From NCBI GenBank assembly GCA_021772775.1, contig JAJFLH010000027.1, positions 62,001 to 126,000 of the forward strand: a stretch of DNA of 64,000 bases, given 5' to 3'. Position 1 is the first letter of the stretch. Each line of letters starts with the position of its first letter. The position numbers and the translations under genes were made by a program. The notes beneath the pieces were generated by a model. The model was given only the letters and a program-made list of their open reading frames with translations. It ran no database searches and was not told the origin of the DNA. The DNA comes from Mariprofundus sp. GTDB taxonomy: Bacteria; Pseudomonadota; Zetaproteobacteria; Mariprofundales; Mariprofundaceae. This document shows positions 49,589 to 58,096 of this stretch, one piece after another.

Positions 49589-49960
49589 ATGAATAAACGC
49601 TATTCAAGTCTGATCTCTTATGGCGAAAAAGCTGATCAAATAGATGGGCTGTTGTATGGCCTGTGGAGGAATATATGGATGAAGAAGAGGAGGCCTCTTC
49701 GAATTCAGATTAATGGAAGTAGGAAGCTGACAGCCATACTATACAAGGATCATTGGGTCGTTGTGGATTCAAAACAAAATGATTTACCTTTACTTGGCTG
49801 GGGAAAGTTTGAAGAAAAAGTAGAAAATAATTCACCAGTGAGCTGTAAATTAATCTACTATCATTATATGGCCTATTCATGGGGGGGAGGTTTGAGAAAT
49901 ATGATTCTCAAAAGGTTGAAACGCGAATTTCGGGAAGAAAAAGTTCCATTTGTGCGCTAA
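49589..49960 (+). CDS. Unknown basic protein closing the cbb operon
   Basis: A 123-residue basic protein with no recognisable family. It has an RNIWMKKRRPLRIQINGSRKL stretch (in part) suggestive of a small beta-barrel core, then DHWVVVDSKQND, and a very basic C-terminus (LRNMILKRLKREFREEK). There is no signal peptide. The four-base spacing from cbbO implies coupled translation. It ends just before a bidirectional terminator. Its function is unknown. Confidence 0.7.
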   Translation: MNKRYSSLISYGEKADQIDGLLYGLWRNIWMKKRRPLRIQINGSRKLTAILYKDHWVVVDSKQNDLPLLGWGKFEEKVENNSPVSCKLIYYHYMAYSWGGGLRNMILKRLKREFREEKVPFVR

Positions 49961-49967
49961 GATTAAA

Positions 49968-50003
49968 AAAAGGCCCGGCAAGCATAAGCTTGCCGGGCCT
50001 TTT
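49968..50003. terminator. Bidirectional terminator at the old cbb / tRNA-fMet junction
   Basis: A stem of AAAAGGCCCGGCAAGC with GCTTGCCGGGCCTTTT around an ATAA loop is flanked by As on the left and Ts on the right, so it can end transcripts from both sides. It would have served the cbb operon and, before the element inserted, the convergent tRNA-fMet gene. Confidence 0.9.
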
Positions 50004-50009
50004 AATATT

Positions 50010-50054
50010 TGGTTGCGGGGGCTGGATTTGAACCAACGACCTTCGGGTTATGAG
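50010..50054 (-). pseudogene. Displaced 3' part of tRNA-fMet (left element end)
   Basis: These 45 bases match the 3' half of the intact tRNA-fMet at 60775-60849 exactly, from the CCA end (TGG on the plus strand) through the T arm to the anticodon, then stop matching. The last 19 bases (50036-50054) are also shared with the rebuilt tRNA at the right end and form the left attachment core. Confidence 0.92.
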
Positions 50055-50123
50055 TGCCCTCAGACCCCTAGCAAATTAAGGGTTTTGCTCGCTAATCGTT
50101 GAAAAACAGTCCTTGTTAATCCC

Positions 50124-50180
50124 TGTCACACCCGTTGAAACCCTGTGCAACTCTTACCTACTGTGACAAGAATTGTGACA
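50124..50180. promoter_or_regulatory. Left candidate integrase arm sites
   Basis: TGTGACA occurs at 50162-50168 and 50174-50180, a 12-base period, with an inverted copy (TGTCACA) at 50124-50130. The same pair spacing occurs twice near the right end, which fits arm-type binding sites of the integrase or sites of the AlpA-like protein. Confidence 0.6.
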
Positions 50181-50280
50181 AAGAAAGCTGCGTTAAGCAA
50201 CGCGCCGAAAACCCGAGGGTATAGCCAAAATAATCCAGTGTTAGTCTTGAATTCCTGAAAAATATCGGTTACCTGAAAGT

Positions 50281-50559
50281 ATGCGTGTAGAAGTATTGAA
50301 TAAAGAGCAACTGGCTGAGTTCTTGGGCGTGAGTGAAAAGACGATTCAGAATCGGGTGACGGTCGGAGGCTTGCTTCCTCCAAGTTTCAAGCTACCGAAT
50401 CACAGGGCGCGTTTATGGAGGAAATCAGATGTTGAGGCATGGGTAAATCAACTAGCTGATGAGGCAATCAAAGAAGAGCAACGGCAGCAAGATAAGTTTC
50501 GGGAGATGAAGGGGGTTGTTAGAAGAGGGCGACCTCTTAAGCAGAGAATACAATCCTGA
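50281..50559 (+). CDS. AlpA-like helix-turn-helix protein, probable excisionase
   Basis: A 92-residue protein with a MerR/AlpA-type winged helix: VLNKEQLAEFLGVSEKTIQNRV, then LPPSFKLPNHRARLWRKSDVEAWV (each in part). AlpA-family proteins control excision of integrated elements, either as recombination directionality factors or by activating integrase genes. The basic C-terminal tail (RRGRPLKQR) may add DNA contacts. It is the first gene inside the left end, next to the TGTGACA repeats. No strong ribosome binding site precedes the ATG. Confidence 0.82.
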   Translation: MRVEVLNKEQLAEFLGVSEKTIQNRVTVGGLLPPSFKLPNHRARLWRKSDVEAWVNQLADEAIKEEQRQQDKFREMKGVVRRGRPLKQRIQS

Positions 50560-50706
50560 ACTTTATTAATTGTTCGTTTTCGGTAGTCAATTATGGACAT
50601 TCGACTATCTGGGGGAGTACATTTAGATCATGTAAATGGGAGGGGCCAATCATTCAACTTTCAAACCCTCAAGCATACACAAACCATCAAATAGAGGCCT
50701 GCCAGT

Positions 50707-53700
50707 ATGGGCTTGCCTGACATTAATTTTGAGAATATCCGCCCGTACGATGGAAGCCGTCACTCAGGTTTTGAGGAGCTGTGTTCTCAGCTGGCTTCTC
50801 TAGAGCCATCATCTGAATCTAAATTCTATCGCAAGGGTCGTGGAGCTGATGCAGGTGTTGAGTGCTACCTGCAACAGTCGGATGGTACTGAAGTTGGCTG
50901 GCAGGCTAAGTACCTTTTCACTTGGGATAGCAGCTTGGTTTCACAATTAGATGAATCCATACGGACGGCGCTTAATAAACATCCGAAACTTGTTGAATAC
51001 ATTGTCTGCCTTCCATTTGATCTGTCCGACTCTCGAATAGAAGGGAGAAAAACAGCTCGCGAGAAGTGGGAGGGCTGGTGCAAGAAATGGAAGAAATCGG
51101 CATCGGATGATGAAAGAGACCTCACGATTACCCTTTGGGGGAAGAGTGAACTGGCTGGTCGCTTGGCAAATAGCAATCCTGTATTTAGTGGCCGAGTTTT
51201 GTATTGGTTTGGTACCGAAGCCTTCACGTCAAACTGGTTTGTGGAGCAGTTTGAAAAGGCTCGTGCTGCTTTAGGCGCTCGTTACACGCCGGACACCAAT
51301 GTTGAACTTCCTGTACGACAGGACTTTTTGGCATTCGCTCGAGACTCAGAACTGCAGAAACAGATCGATCGATGGTACTTTCGTATAGCAGAAGATGGGC
51401 ACTCTGCAGTCAAGGCAGTTAGTAGTTTGTCGACCGAAGATTTTCCGGATATTCATTCGGATGCACTTGCTAAGTCGTTGTCCGAACTCTCAATTTTATT
51501 TGATACTGGACCAATAGAGCCTGATCAAGCATATCCATTGGATTCTTGGAAGCTTTGGGCCAACCAATATCGGAGCCTAGCCACTGATACACTGGATTGG
51601 GTGTATGGCTTGCCTGATTCTAATCAAGAGAGCCGAGTTACAGAGCCTAAACGGTATGCGCAGCACATCCTCTACAAGCTCATAGATGGCTTGAGTAACA
51701 TTGAGAATGCAGTTGAGTCTACGCGCTGGCAGCTGGCAAACCATCATGCTGTACTTCTCATTGGCCCTGCGGGCATAGGTAAATCACACCTGTTAGCCGA
51801 TGTGGTCGAGTCTCAAACCCACAATGAATACCCTGCGCTTCTTATACTTGGAAGCACCTTTGCAGATGGAGAGCCTTGGCGGCAAATACTAAACCAGCTA
51901 GATAGGCCTCCGACCGAACAGGTCAAACATTTTTTAGGTGGCTTGGATGCGGCAGCTCAGGCAGTAGGCACAAAAGCAATTATCTGTATTGACGCGCTAA
52001 ACGAGCGCAACGGTATTGATATTTGGCCTCATCGGCTCGCGGCCTTTCTGAAAGATATAGAAGCCTTTCCTCATATTGGTGTGGTTCTATCCTGTCGATC
52101 AACCTATGTACCATATGTAATCCCTGACAGTTTGGGCGCTGATCAGCTCTTCCGTGTCGAACATGAAGGTTTCGGCGCAGAAGGGGGTGAAGCTGCGAAG
52201 GTTTACCTCGATAAGAGGGGGATCGTGCGTCCTGGAGCACCTAACCTAATTTCCGAGTTCGAAAACCCTCTGTTTCTGAAGACGTGCTGCGACTTCCTAG
52301 ATAAGGAGGGTACTTCCGAATTGCCTCGAGGCCTGCGGGGAGTGTCATCGATCTTTCGATTCTACAATGAGGCTATATCTCGTTCTTTAAACATGCGCAT
52401 GAAGTTAGATCCAAATTTTGAGATTGTTCCAAAGGCAATCTCTGGGTTTGCGAATTGTCTGGCAAGTGCGGGTAATGGATATCTCAATAAAGAGCAGGCT
52501 GTGGCAGTTTTCGAGTCTATCCATCCATCTGGGGGGAGCCTAGAACAGAGCTTGCTATCGCAACTTGAGAGTGAGGGGCTACTGACTATAGAGCCGATCA
52601 GACAGAGCGACGGTTCACTTGTCGAGATGGTTCGGTTCACGTTTGAGCGTTTCAGTGATCATGAAATTGCTTCGCTCTTATTTCATGATAATCTGAAGAA
52701 AGACAATGTTTTTGAGTCGTTTCAACCAGGGGGCCTTCTCTACAATTTCGTGTTCGGTTCTGACAATTACGACCGTGCCGGCGTTATCGAGGCTATGGCT
52801 GTTCAGCTACCTGAACAGGCAGATGTTGAAATATTGGACGTTGGTGGGAAAGGAGAAACCTTATGGGTTGTAGAACAGGCATTTAAGGAAAGTCTGTTGT
52901 GGCGTGAGCAGTCAAAATTTACCAATCGGACGTTTGAGCTGGTGAAGAGTCTGTTGAGTCACAGCGAAATTTGTGACTTACTTATCTCTATCAGCTCCGA
53001 GCCTTTGAACGAGTTCAATGCGCGGTATGTGCATGATCATTTAATGAAGATGTCGATGCCAGAACGAGATGCATCATGGTCAGTTGACTTGGCAATGAAT
53101 GGCTACGAGTCTCAAGTTGAGACACTCATTTCTTGGGCGCTGCATAACGGACAAGAGCAAATCGACAAAGATCGTGCTCACTTGGCCGCAACCATGCTCA
53201 CATGGTTCCTTGCTGCTACGCATCGCCCACTTCGCGATAAAGCCACGAAGGGGCTTGCATGCATCTTAAGTCGGAGACTTTCGCTGGCTGTTCGGCTTCT
53301 CAATGAATTTGCATCAGTTAACGACCCTTATGTTTTCGAACGGCTGCTTGCTGCCTGTTATGGCGCGGCGCTGCAGGGTTCTGAATATGGATTAAGAGAA
53401 CTGGCTCAGACTGTTTTTGATTTGGTGTTTGCTGATGGTACTCCTCCTGCTGATGCACTGTTACGAGATCATGCGCACGGTATCATCGAGTATGCGCTTT
53501 GGCGTGGTAAGCTTCCAGACACATTGGACATTAGCTTAACCAAACCACCTTACTCTAGTCCTTGGCCTATAGAACATGTGCCTGATGAATTAATCGAGAG
53601 TTATACCGAGGTACATGAAAGCGGAAGCTTCCGAGATGCAATCGTGGGATCCACTGTTAATGCTGGCGATTTTGCGGTCAAACTGATGGATCACATCGTC

Positions 53701-55227
53701 GATAACTGGAGTCCCTCGCCACTCGGGACAACACCACTTCCTAGTTCGCAGGCTATATGTGAGTCATGGGTAGAGGAATTCACACTCTCTGCTTCAAAAG
53801 AGCAGCTGGATGCGTTAACCGAATTTACTAGAGCATCAGAAGGAGCAAAAGGCCTCCAATCTTATGAGAAGACAGAGGAAACCAAAAGGTTGGAATCCGC
53901 CGAAACAGCTCTCAAGGCGGCGTTGAGTTTAGATCAGTGGGAAGAGTTTCGGGTTTATGCCAAAGATTTCATTCGGCACCTGTTATTCAGCGACTGGTAT
54001 CAAGACCGGCCTGCTACCTTTAATGTGGCATGGTGTCGCCGATGGGTTTGCATGCGTGCTCACGAATTTGGCTGGACAACAGAACTATTCCGCGAATTTG
54101 AGAAGCATTTCGTCAGGTATGGCCGACATGAGCACACAGTGGAACGAATAGGGAAGAAATATCAGTGGCTGGCACTTCGTGAGCTTCTGGCGCGCATGGC
54201 TGATAACCTTGCCTATGTTGGAGAGAGTTGGGAGCGAGCTGGTGAGGTGCCGGTATATCGTGGTGCTCGGCAGCTTGGCCTGCGCGATATTGACCCATCC
54301 CTTTTGACTCAAGAAACCCACTATGATGGGTGGGCAGAGTGGGGTGAAACATGGTGGGTTCCTTTCAACCCTTTGCTACGTGCCGTAAGTCCACATGAGC
54401 GCCGTGCATGGCTGGAATCTGACAACGATATCATTAACGACGCATCACTGATTGATTTGCGCAACCCGAAGACGGGCCGCAACTGGTTAGCCCTTTGGAG
54501 CTTCTCTGATTGGAAGAGCTGGGGCATGAGTGATGGAAGCAAGGAAATGCAACGTGATACTTGGTTTAGGCTTAACTGTTATGTTGTTCATCGCACCGAT
54601 CAAGTTTCTTTAATTGAAGCATTGAAAAATAAGGTGCTTATCGACTCTCACGCACTCCCATGCATTGACCTTCATCGAGAATTCTATTTGGGAGAATATC
54701 CATGGCATCCTGAGTTACAGGACGTTGGCCCGTGGAGCTTACCAACAGAGGATTGGTGGGCTTCGGCTCCAGTGCCAACTCGCGCAACTGTGGCTAGCTA
54801 CACATGTGAGCGCGGCGGTTATGACTACTCCATTGATCGTACCGTAAGCGTTAATATCCCCGCACCTTGGATGTCTGAAGCTATGGGGCTGCGCTTATCA
54901 AGTGGAAAGTCGCCAGTTTATGTTGATGATTCTGAGCAGCTCATATTTTACGATCCTTCTGTTATTGAAGCAGGCCCAGCGGCAGCTCTAGTTGATCGAG
55001 ATGCATTTCTGCAAATGCTAAGTCGAGAAAACTTGGCAGCGGTATGGGTGATAGCTGGCGAAAAGGGGGCTTATGGCGGTCGTCGACATGAAAATGGGTT
55101 TGGAGGACGTGTGCTTCATACCGGGATTTATCAACTTGATGGAGAAGGTTTCTTGCAAATTTTCCACAAGGATTGGGAGCATCCAAGTGATGATCAGCTT
55201 AAGGAATTCTTGGCTGAAGAGGATTGA
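50707..55227 (+). CDS. Avs-like STAND ATPase with N-terminal PD-(D/E)XK nuclease domain
   Basis: A 1506-residue protein. Residues about 15-150 look like a Mrr-type restriction nuclease: GFEELCSQL, then D..E in GADAGVECYL near 45-53 and the QAK motif in GWQAKYLF near 66. A P-loop NTPase follows, with Walker A IGPAGIGKSHLL near 353 and Walker B IICIDALNE near 424. The long C-terminal part is helical-repeat-like and contains RIGKKYQWLALRELLARMADN, a segment I associate with Avs and related STAND proteins. Avs proteins bind phage terminase or portal proteins and then cut DNA. The subtype cannot be fixed, and direct sensing is inferred. It occupies nearly half the element. Confidence 0.78.
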   Translation: MGLPDINFENIRPYDGSRHSGFEELCSQLASLEPSSESKFYRKGRGADAGVECYLQQSDGTEVGWQAKYLFTWDSSLVSQLDESIRTALNKHPKLVEYIVCLPFDLSDSRIEGRKTAREKWEGWCKKWKKSASDDERDLTITLWGKSELAGRLANSNPVFSGRVLYWFGTEAFTSNWFVEQFEKARAALGARYTPDTNVELPVRQDFLAFARDSELQKQIDRWYFRIAEDGHSAVKAVSSLSTEDFPDIHSDALAKSLSELSILFDTGPIEPDQAYPLDSWKLWANQYRSLATDTLDWVYGLPDSNQESRVTEPKRYAQHILYKLIDGLSNIENAVESTRWQLANHHAVLLIGPAGIGKSHLLADVVESQTHNEYPALLILGSTFADGEPWRQILNQLDRPPTEQVKHFLGGLDAAAQAVGTKAIICIDALNERNGIDIWPHRLAAFLKDIEAFPHIGVVLSCRSTYVPYVIPDSLGADQLFRVEHEGFGAEGGEAAKVYLDKRGIVRPGAPNLISEFENPLFLKTCCDFLDKEGTSELPRGLRGVSSIFRFYNEAISRSLNMRMKLDPNFEIVPKAISGFANCLASAGNGYLNKEQAVAVFESIHPSGGSLEQSLLSQLESEGLLTIEPIRQSDGSLVEMVRFTFERFSDHEIASLLFHDNLKKDNVFESFQPGGLLYNFVFGSDNYDRAGVIEAMAVQLPEQADVEILDVGGKGETLWVVEQAFKESLLWREQSKFTNRTFELVKSLLSHSEICDLLISISSEPLNEFNARYVHDHLMKMSMPERDASWSVDLAMNGYESQVETLISWALHNGQEQIDKDRAHLAATMLTWFLAATHRPLRDKATKGLACILSRRLSLAVRLLNEFASVNDPYVFERLLAACYGAALQGSEYGLRELAQTVFDLVFADGTPPADALLRDHAHGIIEYALWRGKLPDTLDISLTKPPYSSPWPIEHVPDELIESYTEVHESGSFRDAIVGSTVNAGDFAVKLMDHIVDNWSPSPLGTTPLPSSQAICESWVEEFTLSASKEQLDALTEFTRASEGAKGLQSYEKTEETKRLESAETALKAALSLDQWEEFRVYAKDFIRHLLFSDWYQDRPATFNVAWCRRWVCMRAHEFGWTTELFREFEKHFVRYGRHEHTVERIGKKYQWLALRELLARMADNLAYVGESWERAGEVPVYRGARQLGLRDIDPSLLTQETHYDGWAEWGETWWVPFNPLLRAVSPHERRAWLESDNDIINDASLIDLRNPKTGRNWLALWSFSDWKSWGMSDGSKEMQRDTWFRLNCYVVHRTDQVSLIEALKNKVLIDSHALPCIDLHREFYLGEYPWHPELQDVGPWSLPTEDWWASAPVPTRATVASYTCERGGYDYSIDRTVSVNIPAPWMSEAMGLRLSSGKSPVYVDDSEQLIFYDPSVIEAGPAAALVDRDAFLQMLSRENLAAVWVIAGEKGAYGGRRHENGFGGRVLHTGIYQLDGEGFLQIFHKDWEHPSDDQLKEFLAEED

Positions 55228-55310
55228 TACAAGAGTTTAAGAGGCGTAACACTTATCTTCAGATAGTTGAAAGAGCTTAGTTTTTGAAAGCGGAAGCTTT
55301 GGGGTTCTAG

Positions 55311-55363
55311 GGGGCTATGCCCCTTAGCAGGTGGGATAAGTGGAGCTTATCCCTATCCTGCCC
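55311..55363 (+). other. oriT: Origin of transfer, RP4 (IncP)-like
   Basis: A GGGGC-TAT-GCCCC hairpin (55311-55323) precedes a second inverted repeat, GGGATAAG with CTTATCCC (55333-55340 and 55346-55353). Directly next to it is CCTATCCTGCCC, which matches the RP4 nick region (nick expected after TATCCTG, base 55360). The relaxase operon starts 77 bases further on. Repeat-plus-nick order is that of MOBP-type oriTs. Confidence 0.82.
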
Positions 55364-55413
55364 TCACCAGTTCGGGACAGGAAAAAGAGTCGACGCCATG
55401 TTGTAACTATCCA

Positions 55414-55434
55414 CTGAGCACAATGCTCAGGAGG
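55414..55434 (+). promoter_or_regulatory. Palindrome overlapping the mob operon ribosome binding site
   Basis: CTGAGCA and TGCTCAG (55414-55420 and 55424-55430) form a perfect 7-pair palindrome with a CAA centre. The right arm overlaps the AGGAGG at 55429-55434 that serves the next gene. It could be an operator or an RNA hairpin hiding the ribosome binding site. Confidence 0.6.
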
Positions 55435-55439
55435 ATATC

Positions 55440-55922
55440 ATGCAACATGAAACTTTTTACTTACCGTACTGGTGGTGCTGGCTGGACCAACTGACTCTGG
55501 ATAGACAGGGGTATGACGCAGGTGATGTGCTGTGTGAGCCGGTCTGCGGGAAATGGGTGGATGCGGATCGCACCGCCCTCATTTCATCGCAGAGCCTTTT
55601 TCCCGGCCAGCACTTCATCTGGACTCCCGTCAATCTGGAGAAAGGTGGAGCAGGCAAGCTGGTGCCTCTGTACGAATATCTCGGAAGCGACGGGATTAGG
55701 CTCAATCTCGAATACATCACGACATGGGGACTTTGGCGTGCACGTCAGATTTCAGCATCGGACTTGGTCCCAGACGACCTCTCCCTTATTTGTTGTGACC
55801 CCAATGCGGCCATTGTTAGTGATCTGGATATCTCCGAGATGGATGAGGGAGAAGCTCAGGTGTTCCTTAAAGAGCAAGTCGAACTATTTGAGAAACACAT
55901 GGGATGGTCTCCCAATGCTTAA
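55440..55922 (+). CDS. Unknown protein, first gene of the mob operon
   Basis: A 160-residue acidic soluble protein that I do not recognise. Its N-terminus is aromatic (FYLPYWWCWLDQL), its middle beta-rich, and it ends with an acidic helix (DEGEAQVFLKEQVELFEKHM). AGGAGG lies five bases before the ATG. It overlaps the relaxase gene by eight bases, so it is probably a relaxase accessory factor, as MobC-like proteins are, but it lacks a visible DNA-binding motif. Confidence 0.75.
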   Translation: MQHETFYLPYWWCWLDQLTLDRQGYDAGDVLCEPVCGKWVDADRTALISSQSLFPGQHFIWTPVNLEKGGAGKLVPLYEYLGSDGIRLNLEYITTWGLWRARQISASDLVPDDLSLICCDPNAAIVSDLDISEMDEGEAQVFLKEQVELFEKHMGWSPNA

Positions 55923-56496
55923 GATCGCTTGGGGAAAAGACGAAGCAAGGTTGCCAGCACATCTGGCGTACATAGCTGGGACAGGGCGCTATCGACACAA
56001 GAGAAAGGCAGAGAGCATTACATGCTCTCCTGAGATCGCGACGAAGCGTGCTCAGGAGGGTTTTCTCTCAGAATATGCTGTGACTTTGGCTCCCGATTCA
56101 TCGAAAGGACAGCGGCGTGGTAAACGCACGGATCTGCGTATCGTTATTTCATGGAAGGGCAATTTGAGGGAGAGACAGGAAGAGTTTCTCTGCGAATTTA
56201 TGGCAGAGCACTTTCCCGATTGTCTCTGGTCATGGGCAAGGCACGTTAAGCCCAACCGGCAAGGGGAGGAAACAAGCCATTTTCATATAGTGGTTTGTCC
56301 TCGACGTATGGATGGGCGCATGCTCGATGTGCGAAAGGGCGATCTGAATCGTCTTAAGAATTCTTACCTGAAGCTTTCAAAACAATTGGGCTTGGCAACC
56401 GGCTGGGATCGCGAACCTCAAACCAAAGCCAAAGAGTTACCAAAACGTCAAAAGAGGAGATCGCGAAACAGAGTTCGAACACGAATTAGAAAATGA
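55915..56496 (+). CDS. Small HUH relaxase (MOBP-like)
   Basis: A 193-residue protein with the marks of a conjugative relaxase. A candidate catalytic tyrosine lies in AHLAYIAGTGRYRHK near residue 19. The metal-binding HUH motif is HFH in EETSHFHIVVCP, with an upstream histidine in ARHVKPN. It would nick the oriT 550 bases upstream and lead the strand into a helper's mating channel. It is far smaller than typical MOBP relaxases and has only a basic tail (QKRRSRNRVRTRIRK) after the catalytic domain. The ATG at 55915 lies inside the end of the previous gene; the frame continues further upstream but is out of register with any homology. Confidence 0.8.
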   Translation: MLKIAWGKDEARLPAHLAYIAGTGRYRHKRKAESITCSPEIATKRAQEGFLSEYAVTLAPDSSKGQRRGKRTDLRIVISWKGNLRERQEEFLCEFMAEHFPDCLWSWARHVKPNRQGEETSHFHIVVCPRRMDGRMLDVRKGDLNRLKNSYLKLSKQLGLATGWDREPQTKAKELPKRQKRRSRNRVRTRIRK

Positions 56497-56512
56497 AATC
56501 AGCATCATTTAT

Positions 56513-56556
56513 ACGAAAGAAAAAGACGGCATCATTCTGGTGCCTTCTTCTTTCGT
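56513..56556 (+). terminator. Hairpin between the mob operon and the convergent cassette
   Basis: ACGAAAGAA ... TTCTTTCGT outer arms enclose a second stem, GGCATCA with TGGTGCC, and a TTC loop. It starts 17 bases after the relaxase stop and lies between convergent transcription units. Confidence 0.6.
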
Positions 56557-56613
56557 AAGGTCTTTAGGTCAAGACTTTTTGATACTTACCTTCTAATGAC
56601 TCTAATGGTGTTA

Positions 56614-57168
56614 TTACCCTACCAGTTTACTGAATGCCTCTCCAAGTGCGACTCCAGTAGCGGCTGAAGGAACATGTTGAGTAACTGTGGGGAGAAAGTT
56701 CCCATTAGTCATATGAGTTTGTTTATAACTTTCGATTGTATCGCACAACTCATCAAACGTACTAGAAATCACATCATCTCTTACCGCTAAAATTTCTGCA
56801 TCGGAAACAGATTTGTTATTGTATTTAAAAAACACCACGCATGGAAAAGGTATGGCTTCTTTAATGCCGAGTTCTGAAAGAAAAGTCTCATTGAATTTTT
56901 CTAAAGTAATTTTATTGCCATCTTCTCCAATGTTAAAATAAAATAGACTTAACTCTTTTCCCAATATTTCATCTAAATCAGAAATTACATCTTTATTGTT
57001 TGTGATTCTAAGCATGTCCTGATTGTTGAAATCAAAAAACATAAAACCAAAGGCTTTACCACGCCCACTTTTGACTAGGTATTCAAGAACCTCTTCAAAC
57101 TTTCCCCCAAAGTCCTTAAAGAGATATCCTCTCTTGTGGTTTAATGAATGCTCAACAATTGGAAACAT
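56614..57168 (-). CDS. Unknown protein, third gene of the element cassette
   Basis: A 184-residue protein of no family I know. The first 150 residues alternate strands and helices (GKAFGFMFFDFNNQDML, ELSLFYFNIGEDG, IPFPCVVFFKYNN), which looks like a compact alpha/beta fold; the PCVVFFKY strand recalls thioredoxin-like proteins but there is no CxxC. The C-terminal 20 residues (PSAATGVALGEAFSKLVG) are small and hydrophobic. GAGGTG precedes the ATG. It is 41 bases downstream of the next cassette gene and visibly AT-rich. Confidence 0.75.
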   Translation of the reverse strand: MFPIVEHSLNHKRGYLFKDFGGKFEEVLEYLVKSGRGKAFGFMFFDFNNQDMLRITNNKDVISDLDEILGKELSLFYFNIGEDGNKITLEKFNETFLSELGIKEAIPFPCVVFFKYNNKSVSDAEILAVRDDVISSTFDELCDTIESYKQTHMTNGNFLPTVTQHVPSAATGVALGEAFSKLVG

Positions 57169-57209
57169 AAGACACCTCGATAATGATAGAAAAATTAATA
57201 AATTGGATA

Positions 57210-58013
57210 TTATTCTGGAAACACGAATAGATTAGGATCTACCAAGTCATGTCTTTCCCTAGGCTTCGTTCCAAATATTTTGTAATAAGCATCAGGTTCT
57301 CCTTCAAGAACTTGGCTAGCATCAGCCTCAAACTGGTGAATTCTGTCGTTGATTTTATTCGCACGTTGCTCACTTGTTTCATTTAGCTCGCGTGTTGCAT
57401 AACCAATTTCCCTAATATCAAATAGTAATTGAACTCGCAGGGATTCCAGAATGGTTATCCTTTCGTCCGATGCCAATGTATTAAGTGCCAAAATTGCGCT
57501 ATGAAGCAGTTCAGGCATTCGAGGGTATCTGTAGGCATAGGAAGGGATACAATGGACGGTTCTTTCATACCATTCATCTTTTCTGAGCCCGTATTGACCA
57601 TAAATTGCTCGGCTTAGCCAATAGCCTCGGACTTTTTTCTTCAAATGCCACCACCGTGATCGAGGGAGAGAAATGCCTCCGCTATATAAAACTTGGTTTG
57701 TGATCTGGTGACATACTCCGTGAATGCCATATACGTTTATAGTTCCATTTCTATTTGGGTCATTGGCTCCCACAAGGCATTGAGCAACTTGTTTATCTAA
57801 TGTGCACCCAAGAACCAGCCCCCCTTTTGACCTTCTGGGATCACCTGTTTTGTGAAAATCACCTTTGCAATACCAGAAAAGTTCATTGGCTTTCTTAACA
57901 TCTCGAATCGAGGGATAAGGAGTTATTCTGGAGTCATATGAAGTAACCCATGTGTGGTCAACTGGTGAGTACCTAAAGAATGCAGGTTTTACCCAAACAA
58001 ATGTATCGATCAT
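57210..58013 (-). CDS. Unknown protein with conserved-looking GVCHQ motif
   Basis: A 267-residue protein. The most striking segment is NVYGIHGVCHQITNQVLY (about residues 93-110), a Cys-His pair in a turn-helix setting; I recall similar CHQ-x-x-N-x-x-L segments in uncharacterised bacterial proteins, but no function. Glycine- and arginine-rich RGYWLSRAIYGQYG follows. The C-terminal half is helical (TLASDERITILESLRVQLLF, in part). No signal peptide. A thiol hydrolase is possible, not shown. GAGAGG precedes the ATG. It is the middle gene of the cassette. Confidence 0.75.
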   Translation of the reverse strand: MIDTFVWVKPAFFRYSPVDHTWVTSYDSRITPYPSIRDVKKANELFWYCKGDFHKTGDPRRSKGGLVLGCTLDKQVAQCLVGANDPNRNGTINVYGIHGVCHQITNQVLYSGGISLPRSRWWHLKKKVRGYWLSRAIYGQYGLRKDEWYERTVHCIPSYAYRYPRMPELLHSAILALNTLASDERITILESLRVQLLFDIREIGYATRELNETSEQRANKINDRIHQFEADASQVLEGEPDAYYKIFGTKPRERHDLVDPNLFVFPE

Positions 58014-58096
58014 AATCCCTCTCCCAAGTGAATATGAAGATTAGTATGGGTGTGTTTAGTGATATCTGTCAAACCACTCCAAAGCTCAAGAAATTT

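Noticed and set aside
45423-50000. Carboxysome genes near the RuBisCO operon
   Set aside because: No shell protein, CsoS2-like or carbonic anhydrase gene is present; the operon is of the cbbQO type.
50010-50054. A third functional tRNA-fMet at the left end of the element
   Set aside because: Only the 3' part from the anticodon to CCA is present; the 5' half is replaced by element sequence.
55513-55914. Long N-terminal extension of the relaxase
   Set aside because: This part overlaps the 160-residue gene in another frame, is Arg/Ser-rich and lacks a ribosome binding site; relaxase-like sequence starts at the ATG at 55915.
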